Below, in pieces: positions 7,805-16,442 of a stretch of DNA of 64,000 nt. The number at the start of each line of letters is the position of its first letter. Position 1 is the first letter of the stretch. Position numbers and translations under genes: made by a program. Source of the DNA: Rhodohalobacter sp. 614A (GTDB lineage: Bacteria; Bacteroidota; Rhodothermia; Balneolales; Balneolaceae); assembly GCF_021462415.1 (NCBI RefSeq), contig NZ_JAKEDS010000006.1, forward strand, positions 59,379 through 123,378. Reading direction: 5' to 3'. The notes below the pieces were generated by a model. That model was not told the DNA's origin. It saw only the letters and a program-made list of their open reading frames with translations, and ran no database searches.

Positions 7805-10800
7805 ATGCTTGAACAGATTATTGATAAAGTATTAAAGAACCGGCTGACCATTTTTATTTTGGTAGCCGCAGTAGCACTCTATGGCTACTTTTCATTTCGG
7901 GATGTCCCCATCGATTCGTTTCCCGATGTATCGCCCACACTTGTGCAGGTGTTTACGTCCAGTCCGGGTCTTTCTCCGGTAGATGTGGAAACGCAGATCA
8001 GTTACCCCATTGAGATCTCCATGTATGGATTGCCGAAACTGGACCGAGTGCAAAGTACCTCCATTTTCGGGCTTTCCAGAGTGAATATTTACTTTGAGGA
8101 AGGAACTGATATCTACTTTGCCCGGCGGCTGGTAAATGAACGATTGTCGCAGGCCAAAAATGAGATACCGGACGGACTTGGTGAACCTCAGCTTGGCCCC
8201 ATCACCACCGGACTTGGAACGGTATTGATGTATGAGGTCAAGAATAAAGAGGGCTACGATCACTCCCTGATGGACATTCGTACCGCTCAGGATTGGATCG
8301 TAAAGCCACAGCTTCGAACGGTGCCAGGCGTAACCGGTGTATTGTCGATTGGCGGTGATGTTCGTCAGTTTCAGGTCAAAGCCGATATGAACGCCCTGGT
8401 TTCTCGCGGTCTTACGCTTGAAGATCTTGAAGGTGCCCTCAACAAAAACAATCGTACGGTGGGCGCTTCCTTTCTGGAACGCGGAGGAGAAGAATACCTG
8501 GTGCGTGGTTACGGCTGGATTCAACCCGACGAAGAAGGTCTCAAAGATCTTGAGAATATAATCGTATCGAATGAAGAGGGCACTCCGGTGTACGTGAAAG
8601 ATGTAGCTGAAGTGGCATTTGGCTCCGAGATCAAGCGAGGAACCCTGGTTGCCAACGGAGAAGAATCGGTAGGTGGTTTTGTGTTGAAACTCATCGGAAC
8701 CAACACGCAGGACTTGCTGGCCGAAATGGATAACAAAGTGGATGCCATCAATAGCGCCCTCCCCGAAGGTATGATGATGGAAACCTTTTATTCCCAGGGC
8801 GAACTGGTGGAAAAAGCCGTGGGTACGGTTACCAATGCCCTGTATATCGGGGCCATTCTGGTGCTCATCGTGCTGTACTTTTTTATGGGCGATATCCGGT
8901 CCACTTTGATCATCATTTCCACAGTCCCCATTGCGTTCTTGATCGCTTTCATTGGGATGAATTGGCTGGGTATATCGGCCAACCTGATGAGCCTTGGCGG
9001 ACTGGCGATCAGTATTGGGATGATCGGTGACAGCGCCACAGTTATTGTAGAAAATACGTACAGGCTTCTTGAGGAGCGGAAAGAAGGAAATGTATCGCTG
9101 ACCCGAATTGTGAGTGAGGCCGCGCGTGAAGTTATTCGACCGGTATTTTTCGCCACCAGCATTATCATCATTGTATTTCTGCCGCTCTTTTCGCTGGAAG
9201 GTGTGGAAGGAAAGATGTTCAAGCCGCTGGCCTATACCATAACATTTGCGTTGTTTGGGGCCATCTTTTTAGCACTGACTTACATTCCCATTATCTCCAG
9301 CTTCATCCTTCCCGAAAAAGGAATGGACAAGGAACCCTGGTTGGTACGTACGCTCAAAAAATGGAGTGAACCGCTGATAGAGAAGACCTCGAAATATCCC
9401 AAAATGGTATTTGGAGCCGCTCTTGTTTTGTTTGCCGGAAGCATGGCTATCTTTCCGTTTTTGGGAACCGAATTTCAGCCCACCTTGCGAGAAGGTACAT
9501 ACGCCGTTCGTTCGGTATTACCACCGGGGGCCAATCTTCCGACCACTACCGAATACTCCAAGCGGCTTCAGGAATCGATGCTAACCTTTCCTGAAGTGGA
9601 GAGCGTGTATTCGCGTGTTGGTCGCGCCGAAGTGGGCGGCGACCCGGAGCCGGTAAACGTCGTATTCAACGTGGTGAATTTGAAACCGTTGGACGCATGG
9701 GAATGGGGACGTGATTATGAAGAACTCCAGACCGCGATGGCCGAAAAACTATCCGAGGATCTACCCGGCGTATCTTCCAACTTCTCCCAGCCCATTCAGC
9801 TTCGTACCGATGAACTGCTAAGCGGCGTCCGGGCACAAGTAGTTGTGAGTTTGTATGGCGATGATCTGGATCTGCTGGCTGAAAAAGCAGGTGAAATTCA
9901 GACCATTGCTGAAGGTGTAGAAGGAGCTGTAGATGTCCGCGCGCAACAACAAGGCGGGAAGCCTCAAATCCTGGTTCGTCCGGATCGTGAGCAGTTGGCT
10001 CGGCTGGGAATAAGCATGGATGACTTCCTTAACACCGTAGAAACCGGGATCGGTGGATCGGTAGCCGGACAGGTATTCGAAGGCATTCGACGCTTCGATA
10101 TCTTCGTTCGCCTTCAGGAATCTCAGCGAACCCACGTTGACCAGGTTCGTGATCTTCCCATCCGCACGGCAAAAGGAGCGCTGGTTCCGCTGTCGCAAAT
10201 CGCCGATGTGGAAGTCTTTACCGGTCCAAAGCAGATTTCCCGAAATAAAGCCAGCCGCCGAACCTATGTGCAGCTCAATGTTCGAGGACGAGACATGGGA
10301 AGCGTAGTCAGCGAAATTCAGCAAAAGGTGGCTGAGCAGGTCGAACTACCGGCTGGATATTTCACCGAATACGGCGGACAGTTTGAAAATCAGCAGCGGG
10401 CCATGGCACGATTGTATGTAGTGGTTCCGATTACGCTGGGACTTATTTTCTTCATGCTGTTTTCCACTTTCAGCAGCTGGAAATACGCTGTACTCATCTT
10501 TCTGAATATTCCTTTTGCCACTATCGGGGGTATTGTGGCGCTCTGGGTGTCCGGCCTCTACTTGTCCGTACCGGCAGCCGTGGGCTTTATCGCCATCTTT
10601 GGTATCGCGGTACTCAATGGCGTGGTGTTGGTGTCCTACATCAACCAATTGCGGGAAGAAGGCCTTGAAACCCACAAAGCAGTTGTGAAAGCAGCCCTCT
10701 TACGCCTTCGTCCGGTACTGATGACGGCCTTAACCACCGGGCTCGGACTCATTCCACTGCTACTGGCCAACGATATCGGCTCGAATGTCCAGCGACCGTT

Positions 10801-10909
10801 GGCAGCCGTGGTCGTTGGTGGTCTGGTAACCTCGACCCTGCTAACACTGGTGGTATTGCCCACCATCTACAAGTGGTTCGCTGAACCGGTAGAACACGTA
10901 GAACTTTAA
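7805..10909 (+). CDS. czcA: CzcA/CusA-family heavy-metal RND pump
   Basis: A 1034-residue HME-RND transporter: N-terminal membrane helix, large periplasmic loop, helix block around residues 335-500, a second periplasmic loop and a C-terminal helix block with VGFIAIFGIAVLNGVVLVSYI. It uses the proton gradient to expel metal ions through CzcB and CzcC. The TM4 motif reads LAISIGMIGDSATVIVEN. It therefore lacks the DFG...D signature of classical CzcA, and the periplasmic loop lacks the Met residues expected at the CusA sites. Metal specificity cannot be assigned. It is followed by a strong hairpin and a PII-like gene. Confidence 0.92.
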   Translation: MLEQIIDKVLKNRLTIFILVAAVALYGYFSFRDVPIDSFPDVSPTLVQVFTSSPGLSPVDVETQISYPIEISMYGLPKLDRVQSTSIFGLSRVNIYFEEGTDIYFARRLVNERLSQAKNEIPDGLGEPQLGPITTGLGTVLMYEVKNKEGYDHSLMDIRTAQDWIVKPQLRTVPGVTGVLSIGGDVRQFQVKADMNALVSRGLTLEDLEGALNKNNRTVGASFLERGGEEYLVRGYGWIQPDEEGLKDLENIIVSNEEGTPVYVKDVAEVAFGSEIKRGTLVANGEESVGGFVLKLIGTNTQDLLAEMDNKVDAINSALPEGMMMETFYSQGELVEKAVGTVTNALYIGAILVLIVLYFFMGDIRSTLIIISTVPIAFLIAFIGMNWLGISANLMSLGGLAISIGMIGDSATVIVENTYRLLEERKEGNVSLTRIVSEAAREVIRPVFFATSIIIIVFLPLFSLEGVEGKMFKPLAYTITFALFGAIFLALTYIPIISSFILPEKGMDKEPWLVRTLKKWSEPLIEKTSKYPKMVFGAALVLFAGSMAIFPFLGTEFQPTLREGTYAVRSVLPPGANLPTTTEYSKRLQESMLTFPEVESVYSRVGRAEVGGDPEPVNVVFNVVNLKPLDAWEWGRDYEELQTAMAEKLSEDLPGVSSNFSQPIQLRTDELLSGVRAQVVVSLYGDDLDLLAEKAGEIQTIAEGVEGAVDVRAQQQGGKPQILVRPDREQLARLGISMDDFLNTVETGIGGSVAGQVFEGIRRFDIFVRLQESQRTHVDQVRDLPIRTAKGALVPLSQIADVEVFTGPKQISRNKASRRTYVQLNVRGRDMGSVVSEIQQKVAEQVELPAGYFTEYGGQFENQQRAMARLYVVVPITLGLIFFMLFSTFSSWKYAVLIFLNIPFATIGGIVALWVSGLYLSVPAAVGFIAIFGIAVLNGVVLVSYINQLREEGLETHKAVVKAALLRLRPVLMTALTTGLGLIPLLLANDIGSNVQRPLAAVVVGGLVTSTLLTLVVLPTIYKWFAEPVEHVEL

Positions 10910-10923
10910 ATTTAAAAAAACTC

Positions 10924-10957
10924 AAACCTCCAGGGTTTTTTGAAGCCCTGGAGGTTT
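10924..10957 (+). promoter_or_regulatory. Perfect 12-bp hairpin between czcA and PII-like gene
   Basis: Arms AAACCTCCAGGG (10924-10935) and CCCTGGAGGTTT (10946-10957) are perfectly complementary around a 10-base loop. The hairpin ends 19 bases before the PII-like ATG. No T-run follows on the plus strand, so it is more likely a transcript-processing, attenuation or stabiliser element than a simple terminator. It could also be a dispersed palindromic repeat of the kind common in Bacteroidota-type genomes. Confidence 0.7.
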
Positions 10958-10976
10958 AATCCCAAAGCAAATAATT

Positions 10977-11297
10977 ATGAAAGAGATTAAAGCATTTATT
11001 CGTACGAACATGATCGATTACGTTATTGACGCCATTGGTAATTTACCTGATGCACCTGGTATTACCCTGAGCGATGTACGAGGCTGGGGCCATGTAAAAG
11101 GGGAAGAACGAGCCCAACTCATCAAGCGTACAAAGCTGGAAACCGTTGTCCCCACACATCGTGTGGAGGAAATCATTGATATTATCATAAAAAAAGGCAG
11201 AACAGGAAATCCCGGTGACGGAAAAATATTTATCTCTGGTGTGGAACGTGGAGTCCGCATACGAACCGGTGAAACGGATGATGATGTAATCAGATAA
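10977..11297 (+). CDS. PII-like regulator associated with metal efflux
   Basis: This 106-residue protein starts MKEIKAFIR and ends with a near-canonical PII C-terminal signature (GNPGDGKIFISGVERGVRIRTGE). The T-loop is much shorter than in GlnB: after GWGHVKG it passes almost directly to the next strand, so the uridylylation tyrosine is absent. PII proteins form trimers that bind nucleotides and dock on membrane transporters. Members beside heavy-metal RND operons are known (the PII-NG group). A role in gating the neighbouring CzcA is inferred, not shown. The gene follows a 12-bp hairpin downstream of czcA. Confidence 0.85.
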   Translation: MKEIKAFIRTNMIDYVIDAIGNLPDAPGITLSDVRGWGHVKGEERAQLIKRTKLETVVPTHRVEEIIDIIIKKGRTGNPGDGKIFISGVERGVRIRTGETDDDVIR

Positions 11298-11319
11298 ATT
11301 CTAAAATGAAACTGATATC

Positions 11320-11988
11320 ATGAGTAACAGAATTTTTACAAAAGAAGAAATTCAGAAGATGTATGATGAATTAGCTTCATCCTATGATCTGTCAATACTC
11401 TTATTTAAAATAATTGGCTTCCGTGAGCAGACATATCGCAGAAAAGCCATCCATAATCTACACCTTGTTCCGGGCGATACGGTGATAGATTTAGGATGTG
11501 GAACCGGTTTAAATTTCAATATACTTTAAAGGAAAGTAGGGCCTGAAGGAAGAATCATTGGTGTTGATTTATCCACCAAAATGCTTGAACAGGCTAAAGA
11601 TCGCATCAACAAAAAAGGTTGGAAAAATGTGGAGCTTGTTCAATCTGATATAGCTGAATTTCAAATTCCGGATGATGCAGATGGAGTTCTGTCAACGATG
11701 GCAATCACGATGTCGCCGGATTATGATATGATCATCCGGAGAATCGCTGATACTTTAAAAAAGGGTAAACGTATATCCATATTTGAACTACAAAAACCAG
11801 ATGGATGGCCTGAGTGGCTGGTAAAATTAATGGTAAAATTACTAAGTCCTTATGGAACTCGGTACGAACATACACAACGCACCCCTTGTAATTCCATAAA
11901 AAAATACTTTAATGATTTATCAATTAAACACCATTATTTCGGCTCTGTTTGCATTGCATCTGGAGTAAGTCGGAAACAAATCATTTAA
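11320..11988 (+). pseudogene. SAM-dependent methyltransferase, interrupted by TAA
   Basis: Two stretches in the same frame encode one class I methyltransferase. The first holds the SAM-binding motif (VIDLGCGTGLNF, about residues 55-66), then a TAA at 11527-11529. The frame continues RKVGPEGRIIGVDLSTKMLEQAKD (post-motif I acidic DLS) and runs to 11988. A single C-to-T change of CAA would produce the stop. The intact ancestor would be a UbiE/arsM-like enzyme of about 222 residues, and its substrate is unknown. It sits in the metal operon between the PII-like and ATPase genes. A shortened protein from the internal ATG at 11581 would lack the SAM site. Confidence 0.8.
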
Positions 11989-12006
11989 TGGATAAACGTA
12001 ATAACT

Positions 12007-14502
12007 ATGAAAAAACTAACGCTTGATATACCTGTAATTCTACCTGATATCCCTGACCTAAAGGACAAATGTGTAAGCCGTCTTATTGGAACTCTTGAAG
12101 GACGGGATGGAGTGGATCGGGTACATATTAAAACAGATGAGAATGAAAAACCAAAGCTCTGTATTCACTTTGATCCCGAAACGATATCACTTAGAAAAAT
12201 AAAAACCATTGCTCAACAGACCGGTGCGAAACTTCATGATTTATTTGGGCACATGTTAGTGAAAGTGAACGGTATTCGTCATTCCAGACACGCCCGATCA
12301 ATTACTCGGCAACTCAGAGATGTGAATGGAGTTGTAGATGCTTACTCGAGCGCCACAGGCTGGATCAGGCTGGAATATAAAAAGGGTGATATTAGCAGGG
12401 AGAAGCTTACGAAAATAATTAGAGAGACTGGGTTAGATATTGAGAAGTTTTCCGAAGAACTTCAGGACGTAAAAGAAAATAATGAGGAGACAAATGGTAA
12501 AGGGAAAAAACCGGAGACAGATCATGAGCACTCACATAAAGAAGAAGATTCGCACGACCACGATCACGGTGGCATCTTTGGCGAAAAAACCGAGCTGATC
12601 TTCTCGCTGATATGCGGTAGCTTGCTCGGCATAGGATTCGGCCTCTCCTATGTGAGCACGTTGCCCGGCTGGGTCTCGCTTGCACTATATGTGAGCTCCT
12701 ACTTCTTTGGTGGATTCTACCTGGTGCAGGAAGCTTACACCGAAGTAAAAGCCGGAAATTTCGAGATTGATTTCCTGATGCTGGTTGCCGCGATTGGAGC
12801 TGCAATCCTTGGGGAGTGGGCTGAGGGGGCGCTTCTGCTTTTCTTGTTCAGCCTTGGACATTCCCTGGAACACTATGCTATGGGTCGGGCACGAGATGCC
12901 ATCAAAGGGCTTTCTGACCTTGCGCCAAAAACCGCTCTGCGAAAAAAAGATGGAACCACCGAAGAGGTACCTGTTGAGGAGTTGCAGGTTGGAGATGTTA
13001 TTGTGATCAAACCGAACAGTAAAATTTCCGCCGACGGGGTAGTTATCAATGGCGAGAGCAGCGTCAACCAGGCACCCATCACCGGCGAAAGCGTGCCCGT
13101 AGACAAGATGGAATATGACGATCCTGAATCCATCGATGAAGATGCAGATTCTATTGACGATAAGCACCGCGTGTTTGCCGGCACCATCAATGGAAATGGA
13201 AGTCTGGAGGTAAAGGTGACAAAACTTTCCAAAGATTCCACACTTTCTCGCCTGATCAAGCTGGTTAACGAAGCCGAAGCTCAGAAGTCGCCGACCCAAC
13301 AGTTCACCGACAAATTTGAAAAGTATTTTGTACCGTCCGTGTTAGTATTAGTGGTGATATTGAATTTTGCTTTTCTGGTTATAGATGAATCTTTTTCAGC
13401 AAGTTTTTATCGGGCCATGGCGGTTCTTGTGGCAGCAAGTCCCTGTGCACTGGCTATTTCTACGCCCAGCGCAGTGCTTAGCGGTGTAGGACGAGCCGCA
13501 AGAGGTGGAGTTCTGATAAAAGGCGGTCGCCCCCTTGAAAACCTTGGAATATTAAAGGCGTTAGCTTTTGATAAAACCGGAACCCTCACAGAAGGCGAGC
13601 CCAGACTTACTGATGTGATCACCTTTGGTGATACGGAGGAAAACGAGTTGTTAAAAGTAGCTGTAGCTGTAGAAAGTTTAAGTGATCACCCCCTCGCTGA
13701 TGCCGTGGTGCGTGATGGAAAAGAGAAGTTAGGGGAAACTGATTTTCCCGAAGCCGAAGATCTTGAATCCATTACAGGGCGGGGAGTAAAAGCAACGATT
13801 AAAGATATAACAGTGTATATCGGGAATGCGGAGCTATTTGAAGAGGCCGATGGCATTAAACTCTCTGAAGACCTTAAACGAAGTGTAGAAGAATTGGAAG
13901 GAGAAGGGAAAACGACTATGATTGTTCGTCATGGTGATCGATATCTTGGTATGCTTGGGCTGATGGATACCCCACGAGAGGATGCCAAGGAGGTTATTCA
14001 AAAACTGCGGGACATGGGCTTGACACACCTGATCATGCTTACGGGCGACAATCAGCGGGTGGCCGATGCTGTTGCTAAAGAGATCGGTATCGACGACCCA
14101 AAAGGTAATTTACTGCCTGAAGACAAGGTGGAAGCTGTCAAAAAGCTTCGTGAAGAGGAAGGCGACGTAGCGATGGTAGGCGATGGCGTCAACGATGCTC
14201 CGGCCATGGCCAACAGCACAGTGGGCATTGCTATGGGAGCAGCCGGATCAGATGTGGCCCTTGAAACAGCCGATGTAGCTTTAATGGCCGACAAGATTTC
14301 CGTTCTTCCGTTTGCTATCGGACTGAGCCGCAAAACCAAATCGATCATCAAGCAGAACCTGTGGATCAGCCTGGGTATGGTGGCTCTGCTTGTGCCAGCT
14401 ACGATTTTTGGCCTGAGCATGGGTTGGGCAGTCATCGGCCACGAAGGGTCAACAGTAGTTGTGGTATTTAATGCGTTGAGGTTGTTAGCTTACAAATCCT
14501 AA
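12007..14502 (+). CDS. P1B-4-like heavy-metal transporting ATPase
   Basis: An 831-residue P-type ATPase. Visible motifs are the actuator TGES (near residue 359), SPCALA in the transport helix (about residue 478), DKTGTLTEG (about 521), the SDHPLA nucleotide-domain motif and GDGVNDAPA. A C-terminal HEGST occurs in the last helix. SPC plus HEG-S/T is the signature of the P1B-4 group (cobalt/iron/zinc exporters such as CoaT, CtpD, PfeT). The N-terminus has two HMA-like folds without CxxC and a linker of alternating His, Asp and Glu (about 173-191). It probably exports a divalent metal from the cytosol across the inner membrane. Confidence 0.9.
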   Translation: MKKLTLDIPVILPDIPDLKDKCVSRLIGTLEGRDGVDRVHIKTDENEKPKLCIHFDPETISLRKIKTIAQQTGAKLHDLFGHMLVKVNGIRHSRHARSITRQLRDVNGVVDAYSSATGWIRLEYKKGDISREKLTKIIRETGLDIEKFSEELQDVKENNEETNGKGKKPETDHEHSHKEEDSHDHDHGGIFGEKTELIFSLICGSLLGIGFGLSYVSTLPGWVSLALYVSSYFFGGFYLVQEAYTEVKAGNFEIDFLMLVAAIGAAILGEWAEGALLLFLFSLGHSLEHYAMGRARDAIKGLSDLAPKTALRKKDGTTEEVPVEELQVGDVIVIKPNSKISADGVVINGESSVNQAPITGESVPVDKMEYDDPESIDEDADSIDDKHRVFAGTINGNGSLEVKVTKLSKDSTLSRLIKLVNEAEAQKSPTQQFTDKFEKYFVPSVLVLVVILNFAFLVIDESFSASFYRAMAVLVAASPCALAISTPSAVLSGVGRAARGGVLIKGGRPLENLGILKALAFDKTGTLTEGEPRLTDVITFGDTEENELLKVAVAVESLSDHPLADAVVRDGKEKLGETDFPEAEDLESITGRGVKATIKDITVYIGNAELFEEADGIKLSEDLKRSVEELEGEGKTTMIVRHGDRYLGMLGLMDTPREDAKEVIQKLRDMGLTHLIMLTGDNQRVADAVAKEIGIDDPKGNLLPEDKVEAVKKLREEEGDVAMVGDGVNDAPAMANSTVGIAMGAAGSDVALETADVALMADKISVLPFAIGLSRKTKSIIKQNLWISLGMVALLVPATIFGLSMGWAVIGHEGSTVVVVFNALRLLAYKS

Positions 14503-14532
14503 CCTATTCAAAGATAAATTAGCTCGGCCAAT

Positions 14533-15747
14533 ATGTTGCACACTATAACTAAAGCAGTAAGCTTTTTCCTGATACTATTTATTGCAGCAACTTCTTCTGT
14601 AGACGCCGGGCAACCTAAACTTTCGCCGGAAGCTCAGGTCAGTCTCCTTACGACTTCTTCCGGTGCTGAATTGTACACTTTGTTTGGCCATACTGCCTTG
14701 CGCATTTACGACCCGGAAGCAGGTGTAGATCGCGCATATAATTATGGTACTTTTGATTTCAACGCTCCAGGGTTTTATTGGAAATTTGCCCTCGGCGATC
14801 TGCGATATTTTCTTTCGGTGAACAAGTTTGAGAATGCAAAAAAAGCATATTTGAATGACGGCCGCATTATTACTGAACAGCGATTAAATCTAACAGAGAA
14901 TCAAACCAAACGCTTGTATGATTTTTTGGAGAATAACGCCCGGCCCGAAAATCGATATTATTCCTATGAGTTCTTCTATGATAACTGTACCACCCGGATC
15001 TATGAGGCTGTCAAGGCAGTAGCTGGGGATTCAATCCATTTTCAAGAGCCGCAAAATTCGGCAAAGAATAGTTTTCGGCAGTTTATTAATCCCTACGTGA
15101 AATCCGTTTCCTGGGTAAAATTTGGGATTAACTTGCTGTTGGGTACTCCCGCCGACCGCAACCCACCCGAGTCGGAAACGCTGTTCTTACCCGACCTGTT
15201 AAAAGAGGGATTTTCACACGCTCGGATACAGCAAGCTGATACAAGTCTTGCCTTGGTTTCAGAGCAGAGATTTTATGCTCCTCAGAAACGGTCTGTCATT
15301 AGTCCTGCGAGAGTAAGCCCCACTTTAAGCTTTTGGTTTTTGCTGATTACAAGCCTGCTTGCCGGGTTTTTCTATAGAACTAATCACACATTCTGGTTTT
15401 GGTTCGACCGTCTGTTATTCGGGATAATTGGGTTGATTGGAGTGTTGATCATTTTTTTGTGGTTTTTTTCTTCGTATCCCTCAACCAAATGGAATTGGAA
15501 TATAGTGTGGTCTGCCCCGGCTTTGTCGGCCTTTATATTTTCTTTTATGGGCAGAAAACGACTTTCAGAAAATTATAAAGTGTTTTTGGTACTATATGCA
15601 GCTATTCTTCTGCTCTTTCTCCTAAGCTGGTCATTTATTCCTCAACAGATCCCCTCTGCAATTTTGCCTCTTCTTTTTTTGTTGGGATTTCGGAGTATTA
15701 AAAAGCAATCCGAATCAGTAAATCAGGAAATGGTCAATGTGTTATAG
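14533..15747 (+). CDS. DUF4105 (Lnb-like N-terminal periplasmic domain) protein
   Basis: This 404-residue protein has a signal peptide, then a DUF4105 domain (about residues 32-200) marked by ELYTLFGHTALRIYDP, NYGTFDF, FALGDLRYFLS and YEFFYDNCTTRIYE. The His and Cys of FGHTA and DNCTTR resemble the catalytic pair of NlpC-type or Lnb-type thiol hydrolases. Four to five hydrophobic helices follow after residue 260. It is therefore an envelope protein with a periplasmic enzyme-like head and membrane tail. It lies 30 bases after the ATPase gene and may be co-transcribed, although the family has no known metal role. Confidence 0.85.
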   Translation: MLHTITKAVSFFLILFIAATSSVDAGQPKLSPEAQVSLLTTSSGAELYTLFGHTALRIYDPEAGVDRAYNYGTFDFNAPGFYWKFALGDLRYFLSVNKFENAKKAYLNDGRIITEQRLNLTENQTKRLYDFLENNARPENRYYSYEFFYDNCTTRIYEAVKAVAGDSIHFQEPQNSAKNSFRQFINPYVKSVSWVKFGINLLLGTPADRNPPESETLFLPDLLKEGFSHARIQQADTSLALVSEQRFYAPQKRSVISPARVSPTLSFWFLLITSLLAGFFYRTNHTFWFWFDRLLFGIIGLIGVLIIFLWFFSSYPSTKWNWNIVWSAPALSAFIFSFMGRKRLSENYKVFLVLYAAILLLFLLSWSFIPQQIPSAILPLLFLLGFRSIKKQSESVNQEMVNVL

Positions 15748-15951
15748 CTTGCCAATCTTTCACTTATTTAGAATTTTGGAAACGAAAGATAACTGCCCCG
15801 AACCCATATATTTATATCAAAATTACCAAATATGAGTTTCAAAGATTTTAGTGGTAGTTTATCATAGAATTGATATGATTTATACCGGCGATTCGCCCTT
15901 TGTATAAATATTACTTGTACACATTAATCAACGAATATTATTTCAATAAAG

Positions 15952-16365
15952 ATGACTATTCATGAAAAAAGATTGCAGAGCAGAGATATACAACCGACCG
16001 CTATGCGCATGCGGATTCTTCTTTTCATGGCTGAAACAAAGTCGGTAATAAGCCTATCAGATCTTGAAGAAAAGTTTACCCATGCAGATCGAACAACGCT
16101 TTATCGTACCTTAAAAACATTCTTAGAACATGGTTTGGTGCATCAAATAAACGATGCAAGTGGGATAACTAAATATGCCCTTTGTTCTGAAAACTGTACC
16201 TGTTCGTACCCGGATGATGTGCACGTTCATTTTTATTGTTTATCCTGTGAACAAACATTTTGTTTTCCACATCTTGGCATTCCTAACTACGATCTGCCCG
16301 AAAATTTTACTCCATCCAACGGCAATTTTGTGATAACCGGGAGTTGTCCTTCCTGTTCTTCCTGA
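15952..16365 (+). CDS. Fur-family metal-responsive repressor
   Basis: This 137-residue protein shows the Fur layout: a winged helix (residues about 12-75, with QPTAMRMRILLFMAE and RTTLYRTLKTFLEHGLVH) and a dimerisation domain with HVHFYCLSCEQTFC and a terminal CPSCSS. The two CxxC pairs would hold a structural zinc, and the His cluster DDVHVHFYC belongs to the regulatory metal site. Family members repress metal-homeostasis genes when their metal is bound. Its position ahead of the second RND operon, with an inverted repeat just past its stop, suggests it controls that operon. Which metal it senses (zinc, nickel or other) is not determined. Confidence 0.92.
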   Translation: MTIHEKRLQSRDIQPTAMRMRILLFMAETKSVISLSDLEEKFTHADRTTLYRTLKTFLEHGLVHQINDASGITKYALCSENCTCSYPDDVHVHFYCLSCEQTFCFPHLGIPNYDLPENFTPSNGNFVITGSCPSCSS

Positions 16366-16368
16366 TCT

Positions 16369-16385
16369 TTGCAATTGAGTTGCAT
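16369..16385. promoter_or_regulatory. Nur/Fur-box-like inverted repeat
   Basis: TTGCAA, five bases, then TTGCAT lies four bases after the fur stop. This fits the tTGCaa-N5-ttGCAA arrangement reported for nickel-responsive Fur (Nur) boxes with one mismatch; the inner arms TGCAA/TTGCA are perfectly inverted. It precedes the second metal-efflux operon, so it is a candidate operator for the adjacent Fur-family protein. Confidence 0.5.
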
Positions 16386-16442
16386 TACAAATAATCCTTA
16401 TTATCTGCATTCTACTTAATCACAATATTTCCCCTTAAAGAA

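Noticed and set aside
7805..10909. Copper/silver (CusA) assignment of the first RND pump
   Set aside because: The Met residues expected in the periplasmic copper sites are not seen at the matching positions.
10924..10957. Simple factor-independent terminator after czcA
   Set aside because: The hairpin lacks a T-run on the plus strand and a same-strand gene starts 19 bases later.
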